Notes: generated by a model not told the origin, from the letters alone. A DNA stretch of 64,000 nt from an uncultured Schlesneria sp. (GCA_903840265.1 CAIMFH010000159.1:19214-83213); one strand, 5' to 3'. Positions 52,222-63,527 are shown, numbered from the stretch's first letter. Numbers and translations: made by a program.

Positions 52222-55200
52222 TTAGTTATTCGAAACGCGATTCCAGAACGGCACTCGCGATCGCCGTCTCGTCTGATAAGTCTTCAAATACTGACGATAC
52301 GCTTCGTCTAATGGGCGAGCGTCCAGTTCATTGAAAGGATAGACGGTCATCGCACGGAATGGCAGCGGCTCTGATGTTTCGCCATAGACAGTGTGATGAT
52401 CGCAGTCTTTATCCCAACCCACGTTATAAATGACAAAGTCGCGGACACAGCCCTCGCGAACAGGCTTCGAGGGCACAGTGAAGTCCAACTGCATCTCATC
52501 GCCCGGATGTAGCACCACCAGATGGTCGTCGCGTGAGGATAGCAACGGCCGGACATCTCCAAAACGAGTGAATGCTCCCTCAATCGGTGGCCAGGCATCA
52601 CCGGGAACAAGATCGTGGTAATCAAATTGATCGGGGCCATTCCCGGTTTCCGGCCACGAGTGACGCGACACACCGCCGCGGTCGACAAGCTTGGCGCTCG
52701 CCAATGGAAGTTCGACTTCCTGAAACTCAATCGGCTGATCATTCAGCGTAAAGAAAGCCGCATCCCAATAGAACTCCATATTGGTCACGATTCGTAGCCG
52801 ATGATCCGTCGAGCCCGGCGCGAAGACGTCCGAGATGTCCATCGCAATCGTCTTTGTCTTACCGCCAGGGAAGCCCATAAACGGACGAACCGGCTGCCAC
52901 TGACCGTTGGCATCGACAGCATGCAACGCCGGTGGTCGCGGAGGCTGCAGATCGGGATTCTGCGAATGCTGCACGCGCAGCGACGTGCTGCCGGGATACA
53001 TCCAGCCCGTCAAAAACAGCGTTACGACGGGAGGTTTCGTGTCTCCACCGCCATCATTCGGCGGCGTAGCATCTGCCGGCAGCGGCCAAGCCCCCAAATC
53101 CAACTCCAGGAAGTGTTCATCCGTCAAACCCTGAGCAAACTTTCGCTCGTATGTCTTGGTATAGATGCCATCACGAGCTTTGACCTGGTCGAGAATATCG
53201 TTGCCTCGGGGATCGCGTGCCGCGACGGGGATGTGCGGACTGGTCACCGTATGAATCTTGTGAGTCGCCAGCGATTCGGGGCCTACTTTTTCATTGGTGA
53301 AGATCTGCGTTCCGATCGGATGATCGACCGCAAACAGTTTGATCTCATCGAAATACTCGACCTCCCACAATTCGGCCGTGACACGCAACGGATAAATGCC
53401 GTCCTTCGACCTCACACGGTCTCCGTCAATCTTTAAGTATTCCCACTCACGCCACGGAGCAACCACGTCTTCGGCAAACTTCAACCCGAGCGGAGCGTTC
53501 CACAGCAAGTCGGTATAGAACGCGAACTTCTCACCATCCCACGTATAGAGGTAGGGACAAGATCCGATCAGGATCTGTTCTTCATAAATCCGTTGATTAG
53601 AAGTCGGAGCGATCAGGTTATTTGGCAGCCCATTGGTCCACAGCGTCCGCATTACCTGGGCTTGCTTGTTGGGCCCCAATCCAAAGTGCGTCAGTCCGCG
53701 ACGGACCACCTGAGCTTGATAGCGGTCCCCTGCTCGGACTTCGATCATCGAACCGATGCCGTGGTTGTTGACTCGCTTGCTGTAGTTCTGTTCGTTCGGC
53801 TTCAGTTGCTCGGCCACCAAACTGACATCCAGCCAGCCATTGGCATTGCCGCCGTTATTCGCGAGCCAGCTTGTAGTCCCTGCCCCACACCACAACAGGT
53901 CTTCATCCCCGTCGCGATCGATGTCGCCAATCGCGACGGCCGTGACATCCTTCAGGTCCGCGTCCGGAATCGAATGCGATTGGAACTGCCCGTTCGGTAG
54001 GCCTCGCCACAGCTTTAGTTTTGAACCCGCCAAGGCCAGCAGATCGCGAATGCCGTCGTTGTCGAAATCTAAAGACTGCAGACCTGTCGCTGCAGTAGTG
54101 TCGACGGCCACAGCAGTCTTAGCCGAAACCACGCCGGCTGCAGTGGTCTCGGTCCAGACGGCCTGAACTCCGTTGGGACCGCCCGCGATGACACTCCAGG
54201 ACGGTCGGCGACCCAACTGCTCGATGAGCAGCGATGTCGCTCCTTTGATACTCGTAAAATCACCTTCCAATGCTCGCCACCGAAATCGCCCATGGTGCAT
54301 GTTCTCCAACAAGCCCAGGCCGACACTCGTGGCAACCAGGACATCGATATCGCTGTCACGATCCCAATCAACAGCCGCCGCTGACGTGAGTTCGAGCGTC
54401 TCGGCGGGCAACTTCGATCGCGACGTGATGTCATCGAAAGTCCAGTTTCCTTTGTTCGACCAGAGCTGCACGCCGTGAGTCGTCATCGTCAGAAAGTCGA
54501 GATCCCCGTCCAGATCGAGGTCGGCGGGGACAACGCAACGAATGTCACGCAGAGCGGCCAACGCATCACCGCCCGGTTTCGCAACGAACGCGCGGACGCC
54601 GTCTGCTGAAGTCTGTTCGAAAAGCTTGATCCCAGCCGCGCCGTAAGCAATCAAGTCCAAGTCAGCGATGGCGTTCTTCTTCAAGTCCAGATTCAGCTTC
54701 CGATCAATGTCATCATCCAGATCGACAGCCAGCAAATTGGAAAATCCCTCGCCGATACCTTGCTTAAGAACAGTGACATCCTCCGGCGTTATCGCAGCCA
54801 GCGGCATCACGATGACCAGTTGATCTCCGGCCAACCCCGCGCCGTCAACCTGACCATCGAAGTCGAGGTCTTCGGCAATGAAGTGCGAAGTCCCCTCTGG
54901 GACGCCCAAAGCCTGGGTTCCTGCCGCAAATGTCACCGGAGTCGAGTCGCTGGCAGGGTCAGGCAGATCCGCGCGATCATAGAACGCCGAGCCAAAGTCG
55001 AACAGCACATACTCCAGAGAGTTCTTGTGAACATATCGTTCGTCACGAGACGATTCCGCAACGATCACATTGCGGATCGTCATCGCGGCACTGTTGGCGG
55101 CGGGCCATTGCATGGCGTCAATCGCCTTCGACAACCGATCCAGCAAGTCGTTGATGTTGACGCGAGTATTCGTCTTAATGACATCCGCAAATGGGGCCAA

Positions 55201-55926
55201 CGTGCCCCTTGCCTGCAACACCGTCTCGGCCAACTGCGGTTCCTTAAGCTGAGTCTGCAGCAACAGCCAGTCCTTCAGAACAAATAAGTTCTCGGGTTCC
55301 AACTCGTGAGCTTTACGAAGTGCCTCAACGGTTTCATTGGCAGGAGGCTCGCCCGGTGACAGTGGGTTCAGCAGGAACAGGTCGTACCACACGGGGGCCG
55401 ATTTCGGAGCCAGCTCGATCGCACGCCGCAGTTCGGTCGCGGCTCGCTCTGTATTGTTCTCTTTCAATGCCAGGCGCGCCGCCAGCACGTGCGGGACGTA
55501 CGACTTGGTTTCGACCTCAAACAGCTTCGTGACAGCCTCATTCGCACTCTTGATAGCTGCGATTCGTTGATCGGCTCCGCGACTCGGATCCAGCTTGTCG
55601 ACGATCAATTCGCGACAGATAACCAGGTTCTGCAGCCCGAACGGATCGTCGGGAACCTGCCGAATGATGTCCAGCAGCAACGGCTGGGCCTGATCGAATT
55701 CAATGTTCTCCAAGTGTCCGATCGCGCGATCCCGCAGCGCGAGCAACTTCAACGAGTCCTCGCGAGTCAGCTTCTGCGGCTTTGCTGGTACCGGTGCGGT
55801 GGGCACCGGTACCGGCGGCTTCGTCGCGGCAGGGCATCCCGAGATCGTGACCAGAACGATCACGCTCAAAATCAACAGCGAAGAGCGAAAAACAATCCGA
55901 AACGGGCGGTGAGGCAAGCCGTCCAT
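52222..55926 (-). CDS. Large TPR/FG-GAP lipoprotein (CRTAC1-like)
   Basis: About 1,234 aa from MDGLPHRPFRIVFRSS (MMDG one codon earlier is possible). The signal ends in the lipobox VTISGC. TPR-like helices occupy ~40-260; then FG-GAP/VCBS repeats (EDLDFDGQVDGAG, VPADLDLDGDLDFLT, VDWDRDSDIDVLVA, AIGDIDRDGDEDLL), and an ASPIC/UnbV-like segment (GIGSMIEVRAGDRYQAQVVR). A ~400-residue C-terminal region has no family that I recognise. It is probably surface- or periplasm-exposed, and shares its architecture with the CRTAC1-type gene at 46.5 kb but lies on the other strand, 26 bases from nadA's end. Confidence 0.8.
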   Translation of the reverse strand: MDGLPHRPFRIVFRSSLLILSVIVLVTISGCPAATKPPVPVPTAPVPAKPQKLTREDSLKLLALRDRAIGHLENIEFDQAQPLLLDIIRQVPDDPFGLQNLVICRELIVDKLDPSRGADQRIAAIKSANEAVTKLFEVETKSYVPHVLAARLALKENNTERAATELRRAIELAPKSAPVWYDLFLLNPLSPGEPPANETVEALRKAHELEPENLFVLKDWLLLQTQLKEPQLAETVLQARGTLAPFADVIKTNTRVNINDLLDRLSKAIDAMQWPAANSAAMTIRNVIVAESSRDERYVHKNSLEYVLFDFGSAFYDRADLPDPASDSTPVTFAAGTQALGVPEGTSHFIAEDLDFDGQVDGAGLAGDQLVIVMPLAAITPEDVTVLKQGIGEGFSNLLAVDLDDDIDRKLNLDLKKNAIADLDLIAYGAAGIKLFEQTSADGVRAFVAKPGGDALAALRDIRCVVPADLDLDGDLDFLTMTTHGVQLWSNKGNWTFDDITSRSKLPAETLELTSAAAVDWDRDSDIDVLVATSVGLGLLENMHHGRFRWRALEGDFTSIKGATSLLIEQLGRRPSWSVIAGGPNGVQAVWTETTAAGVVSAKTAVAVDTTAATGLQSLDFDNDGIRDLLALAGSKLKLWRGLPNGQFQSHSIPDADLKDVTAVAIGDIDRDGDEDLLWCGAGTTSWLANNGGNANGWLDVSLVAEQLKPNEQNYSKRVNNHGIGSMIEVRAGDRYQAQVVRRGLTHFGLGPNKQAQVMRTLWTNGLPNNLIAPTSNQRIYEEQILIGSCPYLYTWDGEKFAFYTDLLWNAPLGLKFAEDVVAPWREWEYLKIDGDRVRSKDGIYPLRVTAELWEVEYFDEIKLFAVDHPIGTQIFTNEKVGPESLATHKIHTVTSPHIPVAARDPRGNDILDQVKARDGIYTKTYERKFAQGLTDEHFLELDLGAWPLPADATPPNDGGGDTKPPVVTLFLTGWMYPGSTSLRVQHSQNPDLQPPRPPALHAVDANGQWQPVRPFMGFPGGKTKTIAMDISDVFAPGSTDHRLRIVTNMEFYWDAAFFTLNDQPIEFQEVELPLASAKLVDRGGVSRHSWPETGNGPDQFDYHDLVPGDAWPPIEGAFTRFGDVRPLLSSRDDHLVVLHPGDEMQLDFTVPSKPVREGCVRDFVIYNVGWDKDCDHHTVYGETSEPLPFRAMTVYPFNELDARPLDEAYRQYLKTYQTRRRSRVPFWNRVSNN

Positions 55927-56005
55927 CATTCGCAGACCTTTTCCAGATTGTTCTTCGAACTCGATGTGATCGGATGACATGAACGGCCGGCGGCACCATC
56001 TCTCG

Positions 56006-57001
56006 CTATTGCAGCAAGCTGCGCTTCAAGACATCTTGCGCCTGGGCGAAATAAGGCTGCCAGACAATCTCAGGGCTGCGATTCTTGAGGCAGTCACGCA
56101 CCTTCTGCAACGTATTGCGAGCCATATGCGGGCACCGATTGCACGCACAGGTTTCCCCGGTCGAAGTCATGATGCCTGGCACCGGAATGTATTCGTGCTG
56201 CGGGGCCAGCTTCATCAACGGATGAATCATGTTCGCTTCGGTCGCGACCAGGAACGTCTTCTTCTCCGGAATCGAAGCGACGTACTTCCGCATCTTTTCG
56301 GTCCCCCCGATGACATCGCTGATTTCCAGAATGTTCGCCGGGCATTCGGGGTGAGCCATCACGATCGAACCGGGATGATTTCGTTTGGCTCGCAGCAGAT
56401 CCTGGATGCTGAACACCTCGTGGACCATGCACGACCCCGGCCACAGGATCATCGGCCGGCCGGTCACGGAACTCAGGTATCGCCCCAGATGCTGGTCCGG
56501 AACAAACAGAATCTCTTTGTCAGCCGGAACGCGATCGATGATCTCGCGAGCATTCCCGCTGGTCACGATCCAGTCGCACAAGGCCTTCACCGCGGCCGTC
56601 GTGTTGATGTACGCCACGGTCTGAAAATCGTGCCCCTTGGCCCGCAGTTCCGCCTGATATGCCGCCAACCGGTCGGCCGGACAGCTTTCCGCCAACGAGC
56701 AACCCGCCTGCAGGTCGGGCATCAGAACGGTTTTTTCTGGACTCAGAATCTTGGCCGATTCCCCCATAAAATGGACGCCGCAAAAGACGATCGTCGGGTT
56801 GGGGATCCGCGTCGCATCGCGAGCCAGCTTCAAACTATCGCCTGTAAAATCCGCGATATCCTGCAGATCGCCATCGACATAAAAATGCGCCAGAATCGCC
56901 GCATCTTGTTGCCGCTTCAAAGTTTCAATCTCGTCCATCAGGTCGAGCGGGTCTTCCTCGACCGTGACGGGTTCGGCCATTTGGAGGACGGGTAATGACA
57001 T
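56006..57001 (-). CDS. nadA: Quinolinate synthase NadA
   Basis: 331 aa. It condenses iminoaspartate with dihydroxyacetone phosphate to quinolinate in NAD synthesis; [4Fe-4S] enzyme. Cys contexts: [26 protein letters not shown] and [14 protein letters not shown]. Other family marks: [46 protein letters not shown] and [14 protein letters not shown]. Normal length and start. No nadB or nadC adjacent. Confidence 0.93.
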   Translation of the reverse strand: MSLPVLQMAEPVTVEEDPLDLMDEIETLKRQQDAAILAHFYVDGDLQDIADFTGDSLKLARDATRIPNPTIVFCGVHFMGESAKILSPEKTVLMPDLQAGCSLAESCPADRLAAYQAELRAKGHDFQTVAYINTTAAVKALCDWIVTSGNAREIIDRVPADKEILFVPDQHLGRYLSSVTGRPMILWPGSCMVHEVFSIQDLLRAKRNHPGSIVMAHPECPANILEISDVIGGTEKMRKYVASIPEKKTFLVATEANMIHPLMKLAPQHEYIPVPGIMTSTGETCACNRCPHMARNTLQKVRDCLKNRSPEIVWQPYFAQAQDVLKRSLLQ

Positions 57002-57275
57002 GATCGTTCTTTCAAAGTGATAGCCGCGACGCGGTTGCGCTGCCTGACACGCAAAACACGGCGGTTGGATCTTGGAACTACGGAAATCGCCGGTCTGACT
57101 TCCATTTTCGCGAGCGACGCTCAGAATGCAACGACGTTATCCTCTCGCCGCAAAAGGTGTTAATCAACTGAGCCACGCGCGCCCCATCAGCGATCTGGCG
57201 GATGAAGACACTTCGTCTTGGCGACGATGACACGAAATACAGGCGACTGACGACTAAATCGGCCAAAGGAAGGTT

Positions 57276-58103
57276 ATGACAACGGCGAAGCCCTTGCGGA
57301 TTCTGGTCATCGGAGCTCACCCCGACGACTGCGAAATTAAGGCGGGTGGCGTCACTGCGATGTACCGGGCAGCCGGGCATCACGTGAAGTTCGTCAGCGT
57401 CACCAATGGCGAGGCCGGCCACCAAAGCATCCCCCCCGCCGAACTGGCCGCCTTGCGGAAGCAGGAAACGGATGCCGTCGCCAAGCTGATGGGGATCGAA
57501 TACGAAATCCTCAGCAATCGCGATGGTCGCCTGGAGCCAACGGTCGCAGCTCGTTTCGAACTGATCGCGTTGATCCGTCGCTACAATCCCGACCTGATCC
57601 TGACCCATCGCCCCAACGACTATCACCCCGACCACCGAGCCACGTCCACCCTGGTCTGCGATGCCGCTTACATGGTCATCGTCCCGCATATCGTTCCCGA
57701 AGTCCCGGCACTCCGAGTCGCCCCAGTGATCGCGTACCTCTCCGATCACTTCCAGCGACCTTCACCGTTCGCGCCCACCATCGTGATCGACGTCGAGCCG
57801 GTTCTGGAATCGATCATGCAGCAGATGGAATGCCACCAATGCCAGTTCTTCGACTGGCTGCCTTATACGCTCTGCCACGAAAAAGGTTTCCCAACCGATT
57901 TCGCTGGACGGCGTAAATACCTGCAAGAGTTCTATCAGCAGTTCAACGGACCGTTGGCGGATCGCTATCGAGGTCTCGTTGTGGAGACCTACGGCGAAGA
58001 ACGCGGTCACAAGATCCGCTACATCGAAGCGTTCGAACCGTGCGAGTACGGTTCGCCGCTGACTGCCGCCAACAAGCAGACCCTGTTCCCCATGCTGCCT
58101 TAA
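57276..58103 (+). CDS. PIG-L family deacetylase
   Basis: 275 aa. LmbE/BshB-type zinc deacetylase: GAHPDDCEIKAGG supplies the catalytic Asp and two ligands, and HRPNDYHPDHRATS the third His region. Substrate would be an N-acetyl sugar derivative; catabolic sugar metabolism or bacillithiol-like synthesis are alternatives. AAAGGAAGG lies before the ATG. It is divergent from nadA and followed by an acidic unknown gene. Confidence 0.85.
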   Translation: MTTAKPLRILVIGAHPDDCEIKAGGVTAMYRAAGHHVKFVSVTNGEAGHQSIPPAELAALRKQETDAVAKLMGIEYEILSNRDGRLEPTVAARFELIALIRRYNPDLILTHRPNDYHPDHRATSTLVCDAAYMVIVPHIVPEVPALRVAPVIAYLSDHFQRPSPFAPTIVIDVEPVLESIMQQMECHQCQFFDWLPYTLCHEKGFPTDFAGRRKYLQEFYQQFNGPLADRYRGLVVETYGEERGHKIRYIEAFEPCEYGSPLTAANKQTLFPMLP

Positions 58104-58197
58104 AGAGATTGGCCCGTCGCCCTCCTCGTTCATCGGCACGGTGAGGACTGACCTGCGAATTGAACAGTATTGTAGAATCAGCGCTCAGAGTGACCCC

Positions 58198-59229
58198 ATG
58201 ACTTTGTTTTTGTCCGAATATGTCAGCGGTGGCGAAATCATCAACAGTCGCCAGAATTCGGTCCATGGCTACCTGGCCTTTCACGGCTGCGGCCGGCCCG
58301 TGGTTCTGCAACTGACAGGGAACTGCGCGGGCGCAATGGCCGGCGCTCACCTGCGATTCGACGTTCGTCCCGATTCCAACGGACTCGAACCCCTCCCCGT
58401 CACCGAAGAGCAACTCAACGAACTGCGCATCGCCTGGATGCAGATCGGCGTCACCGCAGAAATGTCGATCCAGAAGAACCCCACTCGACTCGTTCTCGAA
58501 TGGTACGGCCAGAACGGACGTACGATCGTGGAACTCGCCGATCCCCTGCTGGAATTCGTGGACGCTGTCGATGAAGAGCTGGAACTCGACGATGAAGATT
58601 CGCTGGACGATGACCTCGACGACGATGACGATCGCCCCGGTTCGCGAACTCCCGAAGCATCGTTCGAACGAATTGACGACGGAGATGATGCAGAACCGGA
58701 CGATCCAATGTCCGATGCCGACGAAGAAGACCCCTTCGGACTATTCCCCGCCGATCTGAAAGAAAGCCTGGAATCAAAAGCGTCCGCTTGGAGTCCCGAG
58801 GTCGACGACGACACCCTCGCTCAATGGAAAGAATGGGACGAAGTCTTCGACGGCACCAAAGATGTCCCACTCTCCACGTTGTTCGATCCCCCGATCCGCC
58901 TCCCCTCGTCCGACAGCCTCAACGACGACGAAGTCGCCGCGCTGTTCCGCACGATTCTGGCTCAGTTGGCTCTGCACAACATCGCCTTCCACATGTGCGA
59001 ACACTTCACCCCCCGAGGTGCCTACGAACTCCTCCGCGGCCACATCCTGCCCGAACACGGAGCCCACCCCGATCTCCCGCGGATCGGCTATACCATGAAC
59101 TTCGACACCGCCGAATTCTGCGACGACTGCCAAGCCGAAGCCGACCGCAAGTACGGCAAAACCGACACCGACTTCGACGCCAGCGACCCCGATACCGACC
59201 CACCACCCGATGATGATGTCCCGTTTTGA
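58198..59229 (+). CDS. Highly acidic hypothetical protein
   Basis: About 343 aa from MTLFLSEYVSGGEII (an earlier GTG in frame is unlikely). Residues ~125-215 are Asp/Glu-rich (DDEDSLDDDLDDDDDRPGS and so on). The C-terminal half contains LNDDEVAALFRTILAQLALH, HMCEHFTPRGAYELLRGHIL and FCDDCQAEADRKYGK, with Cys and His residues that could bind metal. No family recognised. It follows the PIG-L gene by 94 bases. Confidence 0.65.
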   Translation: MTLFLSEYVSGGEIINSRQNSVHGYLAFHGCGRPVVLQLTGNCAGAMAGAHLRFDVRPDSNGLEPLPVTEEQLNELRIAWMQIGVTAEMSIQKNPTRLVLEWYGQNGRTIVELADPLLEFVDAVDEELELDDEDSLDDDLDDDDDRPGSRTPEASFERIDDGDDAEPDDPMSDADEEDPFGLFPADLKESLESKASAWSPEVDDDTLAQWKEWDEVFDGTKDVPLSTLFDPPIRLPSSDSLNDDEVAALFRTILAQLALHNIAFHMCEHFTPRGAYELLRGHILPEHGAHPDLPRIGYTMNFDTAEFCDDCQAEADRKYGKTDTDFDASDPDTDPPPDDDVPF

Positions 59230-59320
59230 ACTGCGAATAAATATCTGTGACTTTCGTGTTTGTTCTGCCTTCAACTCTACTCACCACTCTCTCAAATAAA
59301 CTCTCTCGCCGCAGGCGCCG

Positions 59321-59358
59321 GTGCCACGGTTTTGGAGTCCTCGACAAGGCCGTGTCTT
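59321..59358. repeat. Dispersed palindromic repeat, copy 2
   Basis: Second copy of the 38-base CACGG…CCGTG unit found at 38081-38118, differing at two positions. Between an unknown gene and the dehydratase gene. Confidence 0.7.
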
Positions 59359-59444
59359 CGATTATCAATACGGCAACTTCCAAAATAAAACCCGACGACA
59401 CACATCGAACTCATTGAATAACATCCCGAAAGGATTCTGATCTC

Positions 59445-61421
59445 ATGCCCCCCTCCTCCCTCGACTCCCTCCTCGATTCCTCCGACGCCACCCTCTGGGA
59501 AGTTGTCACCAAAGGCGACGGCCCCCCTGGCGAACTCCCCCTCACCGAGGATCTGCTGCTCAACGCCCCCAGCGGCGATTTGTTCGGCCTGACCCAAAAC
59601 GCCGGCATGGGCTGGAACCCCAGGCAACTGCTGAGAGACCAATACCTGATCCTCAGCACGCAGGGCGGCATTCGCGGCGAAGACGGCAAGCCGATCGCGC
59701 TCGGCTATCACACCGGTCACTACGAAGTCGGCTTGCTCATGCGAGCCGCCGCCGAAGAACTCGATCGACTCGAAACCCTGCCGTTCGCGGCCTACGTCAG
59801 CGACCCTTGCGACGGCCGCACGCAGGGGACCGTCGGCATGATGGATAGCCTCGCTTATCGCAACGATGCCGCCGTCGTGTTGAAACGCCTGATCCGATCG
59901 CTGCCGACTCGTAAAGGCGTCATCGGCGTCGCCACCTGCGACAAGGGCCTCCCCGCCATGATGATGGCCCTCGCCTCGCAGCACGATCTCCCCTGCGTCA
60001 TCGTCCCCGGTGGAGTCACCCTGCCACCCGCCCAGGGAGAAGACGCGGGCAAAGTCCAGACGATCGGAGCTCGCTTCGCCCACGGCGAAATCACTCTCGA
60101 AGAAGCCGCCGAAGCGGGTTGCCGAGCCTGTGGCTCACCCGGTGGCGGCTGCCAGTTCCTCGGCACCGCCGCCACATCCCAGGTGATCGCCGAAGCGTTG
60201 GGAATGTCGCTACCGCACTCCGCTCTCGCTCCCTCCGGTCAACCGATCTGGCTGGATGCCGCTCGCCGCTCTGCCCGAGCGGTCGTCGAACTCCAGCGCC
60301 GCGGCAAGTCGATGAAACACGTGTTGACACAGGACGCCATTCACAACGCGATGGTGGTCCACGCCGCCTGCGGTGGCTCGACCAACCTGCTGCTGCACAT
60401 CCCCGCCTTCGCCTTCGAAGCGGGTCTCACGCGCCCCTCGGTTGACGACTGGAGCCGCATCAATCGCCAGGTCCCGAGGCTGGTCGACTGCCTACCAAAC
60501 GGCCCCGTCGGTCACCCCACGGTCCGCTTCTTCCTTGCGGGCGGCGTCCCCGAACTGATGCTGCACCTGCGCACGCTCGGCCTGCTCAAGCTCAACGCCC
60601 TCACCGTCTCCGGCCAATCGCTGGGCGATGTCCTCGAATGGTGGGAAAAGTCCGAACGCCGCGTCCGCCTGCGAGAACTCCTCGTCTCGCGAGACGGCGT
60701 GAACCCCGACACCGTGGTGATGTCCCCCGCCTCCGCCAAAGAACGCGGCCTCACCAGCACCGTCACGTTCCCGCTGGGCAACATCGCCCCCGAAGGCTCG
60801 GTCATCAAGAGCACCGCGATCGACAAGACCGTCGTCGACGCCGACGGCATCTATCGCAAGCTCGGCCCCGCCCGAGTCTTCACCTCGGAACGAGACGCCA
60901 TCGCCGCCGTGAAGGGTCGCACCGACAATCCGATCAAAGAAGGCGACGTCATCGTCCTGATGTGCCGCGGCCCCCTCGGCTGCGGCATGGAAGAGACCTA
61001 CCAGATTACGTCAGCCCTGCGATACCTCCCCTTCGGCAAGCACGTCGCCCTGATCACCGACGCCCGCTTCTCCGGCGTCTCCACGGGAGCCTGCATCGGC
61101 CACGTCGGTCCCGAAGCCCTCGACGGAGGCCCCATCGGCAAACTCCGCGACGGCGACCTGATCGAAATCATCATCGACACCCGCAACCTGACCGGCTCCC
61201 TCAACTACGTCGGCAGCCCGGACGAGCGGCTCACCCCCGAAGCCGGGGCCAAGATCCTCGCCGAAAGAACCCCCGAAAAGCCCCTCCACTGCGACCCAAA
61301 AATGCCCTCGGATACCCGCTTGTGGGCCATGCTCCAAAGAGCCGGCGGAGGCACCTGGGCCGGCTGCGTCTACGATGTCGACAAGATCGCAGAGGCGCTC
61401 GGGCAACCGAGTTACAAATAG
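59445..61421 (+). CDS. YjhG/YagF-type dehydratase (IlvD/Edd family)
   Basis: 658 aa, as in the YjhG/YagF sugar-acid (D-xylonate-type) dehydratases. Iron-sulfur Cys contexts: [30 protein letters not shown] and [20 protein letters not shown]. Other marks: [31 protein letters not shown] and [20 protein letters not shown]. It dehydrates a sugar acid to a 2-keto-3-deoxy acid in the cytoplasm. No aldolase or transporter is adjacent, so the substrate is open. Confidence 0.9.
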   Translation: MPPSSLDSLLDSSDATLWEVVTKGDGPPGELPLTEDLLLNAPSGDLFGLTQNAGMGWNPRQLLRDQYLILSTQGGIRGEDGKPIALGYHTGHYEVGLLMRAAAEELDRLETLPFAAYVSDPCDGRTQGTVGMMDSLAYRNDAAVVLKRLIRSLPTRKGVIGVATCDKGLPAMMMALASQHDLPCVIVPGGVTLPPAQGEDAGKVQTIGARFAHGEITLEEAAEAGCRACGSPGGGCQFLGTAATSQVIAEALGMSLPHSALAPSGQPIWLDAARRSARAVVELQRRGKSMKHVLTQDAIHNAMVVHAACGGSTNLLLHIPAFAFEAGLTRPSVDDWSRINRQVPRLVDCLPNGPVGHPTVRFFLAGGVPELMLHLRTLGLLKLNALTVSGQSLGDVLEWWEKSERRVRLRELLVSRDGVNPDTVVMSPASAKERGLTSTVTFPLGNIAPEGSVIKSTAIDKTVVDADGIYRKLGPARVFTSERDAIAAVKGRTDNPIKEGDVIVLMCRGPLGCGMEETYQITSALRYLPFGKHVALITDARFSGVSTGACIGHVGPEALDGGPIGKLRDGDLIEIIIDTRNLTGSLNYVGSPDERLTPEAGAKILAERTPEKPLHCDPKMPSDTRLWAMLQRAGGGTWAGCVYDVDKIAEALGQPSYK

Positions 61422-62041
61422 AGCGATGTCACCGTATATAACCCCTGAGGAAACCGCTCCGTCCGTCAGATGTCGTCATTCGCGGGCAGTTGGGTGGCAG
61501 CGATGGTCGATAGAGCAATCGCCCTCGTAGGCCATCTCAAGAAGCCATCGTCAGTATCAAGACGAGGTGGCGTCATGAGATTGAATCATGAGCGGTGAAT
61601 CGCCCGAATGGATTTCTACAGTGGACCCATCGCGCAGTCGAATCTGAAGACGCGAAGGTCGACCGTCCAAGAGATGATCCACCTCCCCAATATCGCCAGG
61701 GAATTGAATCGTTGGCTGATTGGACTCGACGCTGACGATGCACGCCGAGTCGATTCTCACACCATTAGAGAAGGTCCGAGTCTACATCCGGTCAGCCTCG
61801 CTCGATCGGTTTGGAGACTGAACTGCTCGTTAAAATAAACTCCCGATCGGCGTCAGGCAAGATTGTGAATGCACAAAACATCTCCGGCCGCGGGATGTGT
61901 CTTGCGATCATGGAAACGCGAAGTTCAGCCGAAAAAATGAGCATTCGCACCGTTTGACGTGGTCAGTGCCGGCCTCCATAATATTGCGAGAGGGAGTCGT
62001 CGGATTCGTGTTTTTTCGTCCTCCAAAACATGAGGTTTTCC
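61422..62041. other. Intergenic region, possible small relic frame
   Basis: About 620 bases with no confident gene. A 67-codon minus-strand frame at 61557-61760 (GTG start) has a plausible protein-like sequence (IQFPGDIGEVDHLLDGRPSR) but no ribosome-binding site or recognised family; it may be the end of a lost gene. Confidence 0.4.
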
Positions 62042-62398
62042 ATGGCCAAGAAAAAAACGTCTCGGAATACTGAGCAGTCGAATCCTGAGAACAACAAGGG
62101 CATGGCGATTCGCAGGGTGTTGAAAAAGACTCCTGGTGCGAAGGCTGCCGATGTTGTCGATGCCGTCAAGAAGCAGTACGGGCACGACGTTGGTAAGAAT
62201 CGTGTGTACATGGTCAAAACGCGGGGTAATATGTCCACCGACGGTAGGGCATCCAAGCCCAACAAAGGGGACGTAAACGGTCCTCTCACATCGGCCTCGC
62301 TCTGGATTGACGCCATCAACCTCGCCCAACAGCTCCTGAAGTCGACAGGCAGCTTGGAAAATGCAACGGCCCTGTTGAAGGCCTTGGCCGACAATTAG
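62042..62398 (+). CDS. Small basic planctomycete protein
   Basis: 118 aa starting MAKKKTSRNTEQSNPENNKG. A Lys-rich head is followed by an HTH-like part (AIRRVLKKTPGAKAADVVDA, then VGKNRVYMVKTRG) and a C-terminal helix (ASLWIDAINLAQQLLKSTGS). The 'PxAKAADVVDAVKKQYG…VYMVK' pattern occurs in small planctomycete proteins; DNA binding is possible but not shown. Confidence 0.6.
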   Translation: MAKKKTSRNTEQSNPENNKGMAIRRVLKKTPGAKAADVVDAVKKQYGHDVGKNRVYMVKTRGNMSTDGRASKPNKGDVNGPLTSASLWIDAINLAQQLLKSTGSLENATALLKALADN

Positions 62399-62664
62399 GT
62401 GCGAAGATCTAATAACGTACGATCACTATCACCGTTGTTGTATTGAGTGGGACGCGCGGCACCGTGGGCAGACTGCAATTGCAGTCGCATCTTAGCGAAG
62501 CATCGCGTCGAGTCGCAAAACTTGGCCGCCTGTCCATGGTTTGCGACTTTGCTCAGTTCAGTTTGCCCGCGATGGTGGACAAAATCCGCGCGTCCAACGC
62601 ATGACCTGATCCGTCAGAGAGGAAGAGTGGATCAACTTACCAATAAGTGAGAGGGATAACTGCG

Positions 62665-62994
62665 ATGGCAAAACGACAGACAGTGACAAAGCACCAGATG
62701 CGCGAAGCAGGCGGTGAAGCGCTTGAAGCGGCACAGGCAAAAGGTGCCGGCGCTGAGTTTGAGTGGCACTTCGGCCGAGTCACTCGGCTGGGTCACTTTG
62801 AGATTGCGGGGGGCCGCGGCGTCACCATCGTTTGGGAAGAGGGCGGTGTCACTTCGCAGCAAGGCGATATCAGCGACGAACAGTGGGAAATTTTTAAGCT
62901 GGCATTCACAACGACCGGTCGAGTCGCGATTCTTAGCGATAAGGCGGGGGATGGGTGGATCTACGACTACCGCATTCTGGAGGCCGTTCGGTAG
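62665..62994 (+). CDS. Small hypothetical protein
   Basis: 109 aa from MAKRQTVTKHQMREAGGEAL, with AGAGGGA just upstream of the extended start. An N-terminal amphipathic helix is followed by a beta-rich body (FEWHFGRVTRLGHFEIAGGR, VAILSDKAGDGWIYDYRILE). Not recognised. Confidence 0.5.
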   Translation: MAKRQTVTKHQMREAGGEALEAAQAKGAGAEFEWHFGRVTRLGHFEIAGGRGVTIVWEEGGVTSQQGDISDEQWEIFKLAFTTTGRVAILSDKAGDGWIYDYRILEAVR

Positions 62995-63284
62995 CGTCGG
63001 CATTGCCGCGACGGCCGAGCCCGACTTCTTACACTGACGGTTCCCATAGGAGTCGGACGCGAGAAGGCCACGCAGTAGTGCGAGGCCTTCTTTTTTCTAC
63101 CAATCGAAGATTTGGGGTGAGCCAACAGGAACTGGTCGGACCAGATTTCACATTTGAACGGAATTCGACCGTCATCGTAGAATTGTGAATGAGGTGTCAG
63201 TGCACCGCGAGACTTGGAAAAGGTGGACCGCGCCCGCGGACCAATCTCTGGTATGTTCAGCTTACTGTCCGGAAAGGGGCTAAC

Positions 63285-63527
63285 GTGACACGTGCAACAC
63301 ATGTCAATGACGTCGAATTGAGCGATGCGGAAGGATATTTTTTTTCGCGATGTGGTGAATTGGGTATCGAATTTGAGAAACTGCCGGATGAAACGAAAGC
63401 GATTTGCCTCGCCATAATCTCGTCGGCGAATTACGTCGCAGACATGGTGGCCGCGTCTCACCATGACACTCACAGGACTCTGTCAGCCAGTGAATCAAAC
63501 GTCGTCAATCAAGCTGTGGAACGTTAG
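63285..63527 (+). CDS. Small hypothetical protein
   Basis: 80 aa from a GTG start with GGAAAGG nine bases upstream; an ATG frame opening at 63189 is longer but lacks a site. The sequence (DVELSDAEGYFFSRCGELGI, ICLAIISSANYVADMVAAS) is soluble and helical. Not recognised. Confidence 0.45.
   Translation: MTRATHVNDVELSDAEGYFFSRCGELGIEFEKLPDETKAICLAIISSANYVADMVAASHHDTHRTLSASESNVVNQAVER

Noticed and set aside
61557..61760. 67-codon minus-strand gene
   Set aside because: GTG start without ribosome-binding site, no family recognised; noted only as a possible relic.
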